Shown here piece after piece: positions 1 through 7,152 of a DNA stretch of 16,528 nucleotides. The position numbers and the translations under genes are program-made. The stretch spans positions 1-16,528 of the forward strand of contig JBBPZZ010000084.1 of assembly GCA_038198445.1 (NCBI GenBank). Direction: 5' to 3'. This stretch comes from JACDDK01 sp038198445 (GTDB lineage Bacteria; Actinomycetota; Rubrobacteria; Rubrobacterales; Rubrobacteraceae). The number at the start of each line of letters is the position of its first letter. Positions within the stretch are counted from its first letter, which is position 1. The notes under the pieces are model-generated. The model searched no databases. It was not told the DNA's origin and was given only the letters and a program-made list of their open reading frames with translations.

Positions 1-1
1 C

Positions 2-1177
2 AACCTCATTGACTCGTTTCTCGCTGCGGGGCTCGTCGCGGTTCTATTTGCGCCGATGCGTAACCGGCTGCAGCGGGGCGTCAACCGCCTGATGTACGGT
101 GAGCGGGACGACCCTTACGGGGTACTCTCGCAGTTGGGGCAGCACCTGGAAGCCACGTTAGAGCCTGGAGCCGTTATGCCAGCAATCGTGGAGACGGTCG
201 CGAACTCGCTCAAGCTGCCTTACGTGGAGATAGCACTTGAACAGGAAGGCCGGTTCGAGACCTCTGCATCTTACGGGTCGTCCACTGGAGAGGCCACCGT
301 ACTCCCGCTCGTCTACCAGAAAGAGATGGTTGGACATCTGATCCTGGCCCCTAGAAGTCCCGGCGAGCCTTTCACGAGGGCGGATCGCCGCCTGTTAGAA
401 GATCTGGCCCTCCAGGCCGGGGTCGCGGTTCGCGCAGCGCGCCTTTCCATCGATCTTCAGCGGTCGCGCGAACGTCTGGTTGCGACGCGTGAAGAGGAGC
501 GGCGCCGGCTAAGACGAGATCTGCACGACGGACTTGGGCCGACCATATCCGGGCTGCCTCTCCAACTCGATGCCGCGCGCTACCTGCTCAGGGAGAGCCC
601 GACGGAGGTCGAGCCACTGCTCTTGCGCTTGAAGACTCAGACTAAAGACACCATAGCCGATGTCCGTCGCATCGTTTACGACTTGCGCCCTCCGACACTC
701 GACGACCTGGGCCTCGTTGGAGCTATCCGGGAGCAGGCGAACAACCATCTGTCCGCTATGGCGCGCGGCAAAGGAGAACCCGGCGAGGAGGCTTTCCACG
801 TGGAAACCCCGGCTTGCGTCCCGCCGCTTCCCGCGGCAGTCGAGGTGGCCGCCTATCGTATTGCGCAGGAGGCGATGACCAACGTAGCTCGTCACGCTAG
901 GGCCAGCACCTGCCGTGTCAGCCTCTCGTTCGAGGATTCGAGGGACATGCTGTGGCTGGAGATCGTGGACGATGGTGTCGGCTTACCGGAGGACCGGCGC
1001 GCCGGGGTCGGTATGAGCTCTATGCGTGAACGCGCCTCAGAGCTGGGTGGTACTTTCGAGGTAGCTCAGGTCTCAACGGGAGGCACGCGCGTATTGGTCC
1101 GTCTGCCGTTACCCGCTAGTGAAGAGCTGCATCACAACGAGGAGTATCCACAGTGGAGAATACCCGTTTCCTCATAG
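2..1177 (+). CDS. Sensor histidine kinase, NarL/DegS (HisKA_3) type, 5'-truncated by the window edge
   Basis: The reading frame is open to the left edge. Codons before the first ATG (position 56) encode a hydrophobic stretch (LIDSFLAAGLVAVLFAP), so this is the end of a transmembrane segment and the protein starts outside the window. Counting from the ATG at 56: a GAF-like region at about residues 30-130, a HisKA_3 dimerisation/phosphoacceptor helix with RRDLHDGLGP (His157), and a GHKL ATPase domain with N-box AQEAMTNVARHA (about 270-281), G1 box DDGVG (305-309) and G2 box GVGMSSMRERA (317-327). Such kinases autophosphorylate the His and pass phosphate to a NarL-type regulator. The next gene is one, and it overlaps this gene by 25 nt, which strongly implies a cognate pair. 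The input signal cannot be told from the part seen. Confidence 0.93.
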   Translation, partial: NLIDSFLAAGLVAVLFAPMRNRLQRGVNRLMYGERDDPYGVLSQLGQHLEATLEPGAVMPAIVETVANSLKLPYVEIALEQEGRFETSASYGSSTGEATVLPLVYQKEMVGHLILAPRSPGEPFTRADRRLLEDLALQAGVAVRAARLSIDLQRSRERLVATREEERRRLRRDLHDGLGPTISGLPLQLDAARYLLRESPTEVEPLLLRLKTQTKDTIADVRRIVYDLRPPTLDDLGLVGAIREQANNHLSAMARGKGEPGEEAFHVETPACVPPLPAAVEVAAYRIAQEAMTNVARHARASTCRVSLSFEDSRDMLWLEIVDDGVGLPEDRRAGVGMSSMRERASELGGTFEVAQVSTGGTRVLVRLPLPASEELHHNEEYPQWRIPVSS

Positions 1178-1809
1178 CCGACGATCATGCCCTCTTCCGC
1201 TACGGACTTCGGACCATGCTAGATGCCGTTCCGGAGTTCGAGGTGGTAGGAGAGGCCGCAGACGGGGAAGAGGTCGTCTCGATGGCGTCTGTACTCGAAC
1301 CGGATGTGATCCTCATGGACATACAAATGCCGGGCGTAAACGGCATCGAGGCAACGCGACGGATACTGCGGGCAAGACCGGACGTGGGGATCGTCGTCGT
1401 TACCATGTTTGAAGATGACGACTCCGTTTTCTCCGCCATGCGCGCTGGGGCCAGGGGCTACGTGTTGAAGGGCGCCGATGGCGACGAAGTTCTCAAAGTT
1501 GTCCGCGCCGTAGCGGACGGAGAGGCTCACTTCGGACCGGATATAGCGCGCCGCTTGCTGGGATTTTTCTCCGCCGCGAGGTCCGGAATCGTACCAGAAG
1601 CTTTCCCCGAGCTCACCGCTCGCGAGCGGGAAGTCCTGGACCTCATCGCGCGAGGACGCAACAACGTGGAGATAACCAGTTGCCTTTACCTGAGTCCCAA
1701 GACTGTGCGAAACCACATTTCCAGTATCTTCACCAAGCTGCAGGTCACCGACCGCGCCCAGGCCATAGTCCGCGCCCGCGAGGCCGGTCTCGGACTGAAC
1801 AGCGCCTGA
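1153..1809 (+). CDS. NarL/FixJ-family response regulator (receiver + LuxR HTH)
   Basis: A 218-residue two-domain regulator. The receiver domain (about 1-120) has the acidic pair D10-D11, phosphoacceptor D56 in MDIQMPG, T84 and K106 (YVLKG), so all active-site residues are present. A linker leads to a LuxR-type HTH at about 150-212 (LTAREREVLDLIARG, then LSPKTVRNHISSIFTKLQV). The GTG start at 1153 has GAGGAG at 1139-1144, 8 nt upstream, and lies inside the 3' end of the kinase gene, so the two are probably translationally coupled. It is expected to be phosphorylated by that kinase and to bind DNA as a dimer. Its targets are unknown; the downstream acyl-CoA dehydrogenase is only a neighbour. 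Confidence 0.95.
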   Translation: MENTRFLIADDHALFRYGLRTMLDAVPEFEVVGEAADGEEVVSMASVLEPDVILMDIQMPGVNGIEATRRILRARPDVGIVVVTMFEDDDSVFSAMRAGARGYVLKGADGDEVLKVVRAVADGEAHFGPDIARRLLGFFSAARSGIVPEAFPELTAREREVLDLIARGRNNVEITSCLYLSPKTVRNHISSIFTKLQVTDRAQAIVRAREAGLGLNSA

Positions 1810-1815
1810 GAATCC

Positions 1816-1836
1816 GCGCTCGCCGCGCGGCAGCGC
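1816..1836 (+). terminator. GC-rich hairpin just after the response regulator
   Basis: Seven bases after the stop codon, GCGCT (1816-1820) pairs with AGCGC (1832-1836) and inner GCC (1822-1824) with GGC (1829-1831). There is one unpaired C at 1821 and a GCGC loop. No T-run follows, so this is at best a weak or factor-dependent terminator, as is common in high-GC actinobacteria. The rest of the 152-base gap to the next gene shows only a short tandem repeat and AT-richer bases, with no clear promoter. Confidence 0.3.
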
Positions 1837-1841
1837 TCCCC

Positions 1842-1859
1842 GATACCGAGGATACCGAG
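1842..1859. repeat. Perfect 9-bp tandem repeat (GATACCGAG x2)
   Basis: GATACCGAG occurs at 1842-1850 and again, directly adjoining, at 1851-1859, in the non-coding gap between the response regulator and the acyl-CoA dehydrogenase. It might be a direct-repeat operator, for example for the preceding LuxR-type regulator, or a slippage product. No function can be assigned from this sequence alone. Confidence 0.4.
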
Positions 1860-1961
1860 CATGGCGCCGTTAGTTCGTTACGGACACCGTAGGTAAGATA
1901 AGGCAAAGAAGCGGGTAATTGCGAGCCTGACAGGTGACGGTGTCGGTAGAATGGGGAAGAC

Positions 1962-3158
1962 ATGAACTTCGAGATCAGCAAGAAGCAGCGGGAGATCAAG
2001 GATCGGGCGGCGGAGTTCGCAGACCGGGAGATAGCGCCGTACGCGGCGGAGTGGGACCGGGAGGCGCGGTATCCGGCGGAGGTATTCGAGAGGCTGACGG
2101 ACGCCGGGTTCATGGGACTGTGCGTGCCGGAGGAGTACGATGGGGCGGGGGCGGACTTCCTATCTTACGCGCTCTTGATCGAGGAGGTCAGCCGGGCCGA
2201 CGCGGGAGTTGGGGCGACGCTCGCGGTCCACACCAGCGCGGGGACGCTCCCCATCCTGATGTACGGGACGGAGGAGCAGAGGGCGCGTTGGATACCGCCG
2301 CTGGCTCGCGGGGAGAGGATCGGGTGCTTCGCCCTCACCGAGCCGGGAACCGGGTCGGATGCCGCCGCGATAGAGACGAAAGCGGAGAGGGTGGATGGAG
2401 GGTACCGGATCAGCGGTCACAAGCAGTGGATCACCAACGGCCGCGCAGCCGGGACCATGATCCTCTTCGCCCGTGCGGAAGGCGGAGCCACGGAAGGCGT
2501 TACGGCATTCATCGTGGACATGGACGCGGAAGGTGTCTCCTTCGGCAAGCACGCCGAGAAGATGGGCGTCCTCTCCGCCACCACGGACGACGTGCTCCTG
2601 GAGAACGTTTTCGTCCCCGACGAGAACCTACTGGGTGAAGAGGGCAAGGGCCTGCGCGTCGCGCTCGGGACGCTGGACGCTGGCAGGATCGGGGTGGCGG
2701 CCCAGGCCGTGGGGATCGCAGAGGCCGCCTTCCGGTACGCGACGGACTACGCCGCCGGACGCACCACCTTCGGCAAACCCATCGCCGATCATCAGGCGGT
2801 AGCGTTCAAGCTGGCGGACATGCAGACGAAGATCAGGGCGGCCCGGCTCCTGACGCACGAGGCGGCCTGGATGAAGGATGAGGGGATGCCTCACGGGGAG
2901 TCCGGTGCACGGGCGAAGCTGTTTGCGTCGCAGGTGGCGAACGAAGTCGCGTATGAGGCGGTCCAGGTGCTGGGCGGCCAGGGGTACATGAAGGACCATC
3001 CGGTGGAGCGGTACTACCGGGACGCGCGGGTCACGGAGATCTACGAGGGGACCAGTGAGATCCAACGTCTCGTCATCTCCCGCGCAATCCTGCGCGAGCA
3101 CGCGGAGTCCCTGGAGGCTCCGGGTGGCGTCGAGGACTCGCATCCCGTCGTCGGGTAA
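1962..3158 (+). CDS. Acyl-CoA dehydrogenase (FAD-dependent)
   Basis: A 398-residue flavoenzyme that oxidises an acyl-CoA to the trans-2-enoyl-CoA and passes electrons to electron-transfer flavoprotein. Visible signatures: CFALTEPGTGSDAAA (122-136, flavin/substrate contact), WITNG (156-160), the RTTFGKPI arginine region (267-274), QVLGGQGYMKDHPVER (335-350) and IYEGTSEIQR (360-369). E362 is at the catalytic-base position of short-chain and isobutyryl/butyryl-type members. The last ~18 residues (after SRAILREHAES) are a small tail beyond the usual ~380-residue core. The ATG at 1962 follows GGGGAAG. It is followed 57 nt later by an isobutyryl-CoA-mutase-like gene, so a short or branched C4-C5 substrate is a reasonable inference, but specificity cannot be read from sequence. 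Confidence 0.95.
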   Translation: MNFEISKKQREIKDRAAEFADREIAPYAAEWDREARYPAEVFERLTDAGFMGLCVPEEYDGAGADFLSYALLIEEVSRADAGVGATLAVHTSAGTLPILMYGTEEQRARWIPPLARGERIGCFALTEPGTGSDAAAIETKAERVDGGYRISGHKQWITNGRAAGTMILFARAEGGATEGVTAFIVDMDAEGVSFGKHAEKMGVLSATTDDVLLENVFVPDENLLGEEGKGLRVALGTLDAGRIGVAAQAVGIAEAAFRYATDYAAGRTTFGKPIADHQAVAFKLADMQTKIRAARLLTHEAAWMKDEGMPHGESGARAKLFASQVANEVAYEAVQVLGGQGYMKDHPVERYYRDARVTEIYEGTSEIQRLVISRAILREHAESLEAPGGVEDSHPVVG

Positions 3159-3215
3159 GCGTCCGACCTATGCTACAGTCTAGTCGTCAGGGGTTGCATC
3201 TCAGGAGGAGCACGC

Positions 3216-4859
3216 ATGGATACCAGGAAGAGCGCTAAGGACCGCTGGGAGGACGCCTACTCTAAAGGTCCCGAACGCGACGCCGAGTTCTCGACGATGT
3301 CCGGCGTCCCGGTAAAACCGCTCTACACGCCGGAGGACGTCGAGGGCGACTACGATGAGAAACTGGGCTATCCCGGCGAGTATCCCTACACTCGGGGCGT
3401 TTATCCGAACATGTATCGCGGCAGGCTGTGGACGGTGCGTCAGTTCGCGGGTTACGGCTCGGCGGAGGACACCAACAAGCGGTTCAAGTACCTGATCGAA
3501 CACGGCCAGAACGGCCTCTCCGTCGCCTTCGATATGCCAACCCTCATGGGCCTCGACTCCGACTCGCCCCTCTCTCTGGGCGAGGTCGGGACGGAGGGCG
3601 TCGCGGTCGACTCGCTTGAAGACATGGAACGGCTCTTCGAGGGCATCGCGATGGACGAGGTCTCGACTTCCATGACCATCAACGCACCCGCTATGGTGCT
3701 GCTCGCGATGTACGTCGTCACCGCCGAGAAGCAGGGCATATCGCCGGAGAAACTTGCCGGGACCAACCAGAACGACATCCTCAAGGAGTACATCGCCCAG
3801 AAGGAGTGGCTCTTTCCGCCCGCGCCCTCGATGCGCGTCTTCAAGGACATGCTCGTCTACGCCACCGAGCACATGCCGAAGTGGAACACCATCTCCATCT
3901 CCGGCTATCACATCCGGGAGGCGGGGAGTACGGCAGCGCAGGAACTGGCTTTTACCCTCGCCGACGGCTTCGCCTACGTGGAGGCGGGGGTAGAGGCGGG
4001 CCTGGATGTGGACGACTTCGCGCCGCGCTTCTCGTTCTTCTTCAACTCGCACATAGATTTCTTCGAGGAGATCTGCAAGTTCCGCGCCGCGAGGCGCATC
4101 TGGGCCACCGTGATGAAAGAGAAATACGGCGCCAAGGACGAGCGGTCCTTACTCATGCGCTTCCACACCCAGACAGCCGGTGTCTCGCTCACGGCGCAAG
4201 AGCCGTACAACAACGTCGCCCGCACGGCCTTCGAGGCGCTGGCGGCCATCCTCGGCGGGACGCAGAGCCTGCACACCAACTCATTCGACGAGGCGCTCGC
4301 GCTGCCGACCGAGGAGGCAGTCCGCATAGCTGTCCGGACGCAGCAGATAGCGGCGCTTGAGACCGGGGCGGCGAACACCATAGACCCGCTCGGGGGCTCT
4401 TATTTCGTCGAGGCGTTGACCGACGAGCTGGAGCGCCAGGCGTACGAATACTTCCGGCAAATAGACGAGATGGGCGGCATGATCCCGGCCATAGAGGCCG
4501 GCTTTCCGATGCGGGAGATCGCCGACGCTAGCGCCCGCTACCAGCGCGAACTTGAGGAGAAGCAGCGCTATATGGTCAACGTCAACGTCTACGAGCCGAA
4601 AGATGAGCAGGACGTGGAGCTGCACCGGGTAGACCCGGCAGTCTCAAGAGGACAGGTCGAGCGTGTAAAGGAACTAAAACAGCGCCGCGACAACGACGAG
4701 GTCCAGCGATGCCTCGAAGAGCTAAAGCAGGCGGCCAGAGGCGAGGAGAACACGATGTATCCGATCCTCGAAGCCGTCCGCGCCTACGCAACGGTACAGG
4801 AGATTTCAGATGCCTTGAAAGAGGTCTTCGGCGATTACCGAGAGACGCCGGTGATCTAG
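3216..4859 (+). CDS. B12-dependent acyl-CoA mutase large (substrate-binding) subunit, isobutyryl-CoA-mutase-like
   Basis: A 547-residue TIM-barrel subunit of the methylmalonyl-CoA mutase family. Family blocks seen: TVRQFAGYGSAEDTN (73-87), GLSVAFDMPTLMGLDSD (100-116), STSMTIN (150-156), NDILKEYIAQKEW (186-198), SISGYHIREAG (227-237, with Y231 and H232), and FGG-type GGTQSLHTNSFDEAL. Numbering runs exactly 12 behind Propionibacterium mutase. At the two specificity positions (Tyr89 and Arg207 in methylmalonyl-CoA mutase) this protein has Phe77 and Gln195, the pair described for isobutyryl-CoA mutase (Phe80, Gln198). The C-terminal cobalamin-binding domain (DxHxxG) is absent, so a separate small subunit must be encoded elsewhere. 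AGGAGG at 3203-3208 sits 7 nt before the ATG. An annotation pipeline would probably call it methylmalonyl-CoA mutase. Confidence 0.93.
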   Translation: MDTRKSAKDRWEDAYSKGPERDAEFSTMSGVPVKPLYTPEDVEGDYDEKLGYPGEYPYTRGVYPNMYRGRLWTVRQFAGYGSAEDTNKRFKYLIEHGQNGLSVAFDMPTLMGLDSDSPLSLGEVGTEGVAVDSLEDMERLFEGIAMDEVSTSMTINAPAMVLLAMYVVTAEKQGISPEKLAGTNQNDILKEYIAQKEWLFPPAPSMRVFKDMLVYATEHMPKWNTISISGYHIREAGSTAAQELAFTLADGFAYVEAGVEAGLDVDDFAPRFSFFFNSHIDFFEEICKFRAARRIWATVMKEKYGAKDERSLLMRFHTQTAGVSLTAQEPYNNVARTAFEALAAILGGTQSLHTNSFDEALALPTEEAVRIAVRTQQIAALETGAANTIDPLGGSYFVEALTDELERQAYEYFRQIDEMGGMIPAIEAGFPMREIADASARYQRELEEKQRYMVNVNVYEPKDEQDVELHRVDPAVSRGQVERVKELKQRRDNDEVQRCLEELKQAARGEENTMYPILEAVRAYATVQEISDALKEVFGDYRETPVI

Positions 4860-4860
4860 G

Positions 4861-5631
4861 GTGAGCATAAGAGACATGGAGAATAGTGGCTCTGTTAGAG
4901 AACAATTGACTAACGTGGCTGAAAATCTTGCTGCTGAAAATAAAGAACAGCTTGATCTAATGAAGGCGGAACACGATCAATTGGCGCGGCCCGATTTTCT
5001 CTGGCACTATCTGCTTCAAAGCTTCGCAACGATGGGAAGGGCGGCAGGCTGGCATGGCTTGATAGGCAACGAAGACAACTACGATAAAGTTCGCTACGAA
5101 ATGCTCGCAGAACTCTCGCCCGAGGTGCGGACTTTGCAAGTAGAGGATACGTGCAGGGCAGCCAAGATTCGTATGCCAGGCAACAAGGCCCGCTACATAC
5201 TCGGCTGCTTCGAGCAGGTTCGGCAGCTTGGTGGGCCGGAGCTGGCAAAACAGCAACTACTTGCGCAACCGGGACGTGACGCTAAAATTCGTTTCCTCAA
5301 GACATTTCCCGGAATCGGCCCCAAGTACGCACGCAACATTATGATGGACGTTTACCATGAAGATTTTCGAGATTCAATTGCTATCGACGCCCGAATAAAG
5401 TCCGTGTCAAATGCCTGGGGCCTTTCGTTTGGCTCTTATGAGGAACAAGAAGATTTCTATCTGTCCGTTGCTGGTGAGGCGGGACTGAACGGCTGGGAGT
5501 TGGATAGATTGATGTTCAACTATACGAATCAGTTCCTACCTTCAGTCAATAACGTAGGGAAACGATCAGGAGCGCCGACCACACCCGACCCGCTGCAGCG
5601 GGTCGGGCCAGTTTTCACGAGCAAGGACTGA
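4861..5631 (+). CDS. HhH-GPD DNA-glycosylase-like protein, probably acquired
   Basis: A 256-residue protein with a helix-hairpin-helix of the base-excision glycosylase superfamily: FPGIGPKYARNI (149-160), followed by SIAIDARI with D176. K155 lines up with the Schiff-base lysine of Nth/Ogg-type glycosylase-lyases and D176 with the catalytic Asp, so a bifunctional glycosylase/AP lyase is possible. No four-cysteine iron-sulphur loop is present. The damaged base recognised cannot be inferred. Codon use differs sharply from its neighbours (many AAA, GAA, AAT and TTT codons), which suggests horizontal acquisition. The GTG start at 4861 is one base after the mutase stop; an in-frame ATG at 4876 is an alternative. 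The last ~20 residues are encoded across a terminator-like palindrome and are probably not ancestral. The stop overlaps the next ATG (TGATG). Confidence 0.75.
   Translation: MSIRDMENSGSVREQLTNVAENLAAENKEQLDLMKAEHDQLARPDFLWHYLLQSFATMGRAAGWHGLIGNEDNYDKVRYEMLAELSPEVRTLQVEDTCRAAKIRMPGNKARYILGCFEQVRQLGGPELAKQQLLAQPGRDAKIRFLKTFPGIGPKYARNIMMDVYHEDFRDSIAIDARIKSVSNAWGLSFGSYEEQEDFYLSVAGEAGLNGWELDRLMFNYTNQFLPSVNNVGKRSGAPTTPDPLQRVGPVFTSKD
5584..5607. terminator. 24-bp perfect palindrome followed by T-run, terminator-like, inside the 3' end of the HhH gene
   Basis: CCCGACCCGCTG (5584-5595) is followed immediately by its exact reverse complement (5596-5607), then CCAGTTTT ending at 5615. In RNA this gives a stem of about 10 bp with a tight loop and a short U-run, the form of an intrinsic terminator. 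It lies within the coding frame of the HhH-GPD gene and only 24 bases before the thioesterase ATG. It may be a relic terminator brought in with the foreign gene, or an attenuator for the downstream gene. Confidence 0.55.
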
Positions 5632-6002
5632 TGCGGCTGCTGGGCGCCGAGGTCGTTGAGGCGGGGCCGGGGCTTTGCGTGATCGAAGTTCCCTTTAGCG
5701 AGGAGTTGACGCAGCAGGAGCGCTACTTTCACGGTGCCGTCACCGGGGCTATAGCTGACACCGCTGGCGGCTACGCCGCGCTGACCCTCGCGCCGCCGGA
5801 CCGGGAGGTGCTTACGGTCGAGTACAAGGTCAACTTCCTCGCGCCCGCCTGGGGCGAGAAGCTCGTGGCTCGTGGGGACGTCGTGAGCGCCGGGCGGCGT
5901 CTGTTTGTTTGCAAGGCCGAGGTCGAGGCCATCTCTGATGGAGAGAGCCGAACCTGCGCGACCCTGCTTCAAACGGTCTCTCTATCGCCTGTCAGGGAGT
6001 AG
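5631..6002 (+). CDS. PaaI-like hotdog-fold acyl-CoA thioesterase, N-terminally short
   Basis: A 123-residue hotdog-fold protein of the PaaI/YdiI thioesterase type, which hydrolyses acyl- or aryl-CoA to free acid and CoA. Visible: FHGAVTGAIADTAGGYAA (33-50), with H34-G35 and D43 at the positions used for catalysis in the PaaI group, then LTVEYKVNFLAPA. Homologues usually carry another 15-20 N-terminal residues. Here the frame before the ATG reads ASFHEQGL, which resembles that missing helix, but no ATG, GTG or TTG lies upstream before an in-frame stop at 5550-5552. The native start therefore appears lost at the junction with the foreign HhH gene. The ATG overlaps that gene's stop (TGATG), so translation is probably coupled. 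The substrate is unknown; the CoA-rich neighbourhood suggests acyl-CoA housekeeping. Confidence 0.85.
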   Translation: MRLLGAEVVEAGPGLCVIEVPFSEELTQQERYFHGAVTGAIADTAGGYAALTLAPPDREVLTVEYKVNFLAPAWGEKLVARGDVVSAGRRLFVCKAEVEAISDGESRTCATLLQTVSLSPVRE

Positions 6003-6058
6003 TGTACAGCGCGGAAGAAGAGGTGCGAGGTTCCGGGTTTGGTGCGCTTCGGGGCTCT

Positions 6059-6083
6059 TAGAATGCGGCTGGTCTGCTAAGAT
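6059..6083 (+). promoter_or_regulatory. Possible -10 elements upstream of the 2-oxoacid dehydrogenase operon
   Basis: The 144-base gap before the E1alpha gene contains TAGAAT (6059-6064) and TAAGAT (6078-6083), both good -10 matches in otherwise GC-rich DNA. Neither has a convincing -35 hexamer at 16-18 bp. A promoter for the three-gene operon is expected somewhere here; which hexamer is used, if either, is not decided. Confidence 0.28.
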
Positions 6084-6134
6084 TTAGATGGTGGAGGAGT
6101 GATCTCCGCTTCTCCCGTGGGGACCTTTGAGCAG

Positions 6135-6143
6135 AGGAGGAGG
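6135..6143 (+). promoter_or_regulatory. Strong Shine-Dalgarno that fixes the E1alpha start
   Basis: AGGAGGAGG ends 3 nt (second copy of AGGAGG) or 6 nt (first copy) before the ATG at 6147. The longer frame from GTG 6099 would add 16 residues lacking family similarity and has no such site, so 6147 is preferred. Confidence 0.75.
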
Positions 6144-6146
6144 TCT

Positions 6147-7151
6147 ATGGCTATCCGAGAGACCCGAGCCCATCACGAGACGCTGGGGCTGGACGAAGAC
6201 GCCCTGCTGAGGATCTACCAGCACATGCTACGGGCGCGAAGGGTGGACGAGCGGTCTTGGATCCTGAACCGCCAGGGTAAGGCCGCTTTCGTGATCTCCT
6301 GCCAGGGCCAGGAGGCCGCCCAGGTCGGCGCCGCATACCACCTGCGGCCCGGACACGACTACCTCTACCCCTACTACCGCGACTCCGGCATGACCCTCCT
6401 GCTCGGCCAGACTCCTCGCGGCCAGTTCCTGAGCCTCATGGGCAAGAAGGAAGACCCCAACAGCGGTGGACGCCAGATGCCCGGCCACTACTCCGACCGC
6501 TCCCTAAACATCGTCACCGCCTCGGCCCCGGTCGGCGTGCAGTACCCGCAGGCCACCGGCACGGCCCTAGCATTCAAGATGCGTGGCGAGGATGGGGTGG
6601 TACTCGTCTGCGGCGGCGAGGCGTCAACAAGCGGCGGCGACTGGCACGAGGCGATGAACTTCGCCGGCATCCACGGCCTGCCCGTGATCTTCTTCGTCGA
6701 GAACAACGTCTACTCCATCTCCACCCCCGCTACGGCCCAGGTCGCCGGCTCCATAGCGGGACGCGCCGAGGGCTACGAGTTTCCCGGACACGAGGTTGAC
6801 GGCAACGACGTGCTCGCCGTCTACGAAGCATCCCGTGAAGCCTTCGAGCGTGCCAGAAGCGGTGACGGCCCGACGCTCATCGAGGCCAAGACCTACCGTA
6901 TGACGGCGCACTCGTCAGACGATGACGACCGGCGCTACCGGGAGCGGGAAGAGATAGAGGAGTGGCGCTTGAAAGACCCGATCCTCCGTTTCGAGAAATA
7001 CCTCACGGAGAACGGCCTTCTCGACGAAGAGAAGAAGGAAGCGATGGACGCCGAGATAAAGGCCGAGGTCGCCGAGGCCAGCGAGTACGCTGAGAGCGCC
7101 CCCTTCGCCGATCCCGAGGACGTACTGACCGGCGTCTACGCGGAGGTCTGA
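6147..7151 (+). CDS. 2-oxoacid dehydrogenase E1 component, alpha subunit (branched-chain type)
   Basis: A 334-residue ThDP-dependent subunit; with the next gene it decarboxylates a 2-oxoacid and transfers the acyl group to E2 lipoate. The ThDP/Mg motif runs from G157-E158-A159 (usually G-D-G) through GGDWHEAMNFAG to FVENN (N186-N187). The phosphorylation-loop segment AHSSDDDDRRYR (254-265) is of the form seen in branched-chain 2-oxoacid dehydrogenases rather than pyruvate dehydrogenases, so valine/leucine/isoleucine-derived oxoacids are the likely substrates (inference). The start is set by AGGAGGAGG at 6135-6143. One base separates its stop from the E1beta ATG, indicating an operon. A general automatic label would be pyruvate dehydrogenase E1 alpha. 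Confidence 0.92.
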   Translation: MAIRETRAHHETLGLDEDALLRIYQHMLRARRVDERSWILNRQGKAAFVISCQGQEAAQVGAAYHLRPGHDYLYPYYRDSGMTLLLGQTPRGQFLSLMGKKEDPNSGGRQMPGHYSDRSLNIVTASAPVGVQYPQATGTALAFKMRGEDGVVLVCGGEASTSGGDWHEAMNFAGIHGLPVIFFVENNVYSISTPATAQVAGSIAGRAEGYEFPGHEVDGNDVLAVYEASREAFERARSGDGPTLIEAKTYRMTAHSSDDDDRRYREREEIEEWRLKDPILRFEKYLTENGLLDEEKKEAMDAEIKAEVAEASEYAESAPFADPEDVLTGVYAEV

Positions 7152-7152
7152 C

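Noticed and set aside
3201..4052. Long minus-strand open frame (283 codons) opposite the mutase gene.
   Set aside because: A typical high-GC antisense shadow; rich in Arg/His/Val with no recognisable domain, while the plus strand holds a clear mutase.
6099..6146. Longer E1alpha start at GTG 6099.
   Set aside because: The extra 16 residues do not resemble family N-termini, and the strong AGGAGGAGG sits just before ATG 6147.
6003..6146. Possible T-box or other riboswitch leader before E1alpha.
   Set aside because: No T-box consensus or known aptamer core could be found; only short stems and -10-like hexamers are visible.
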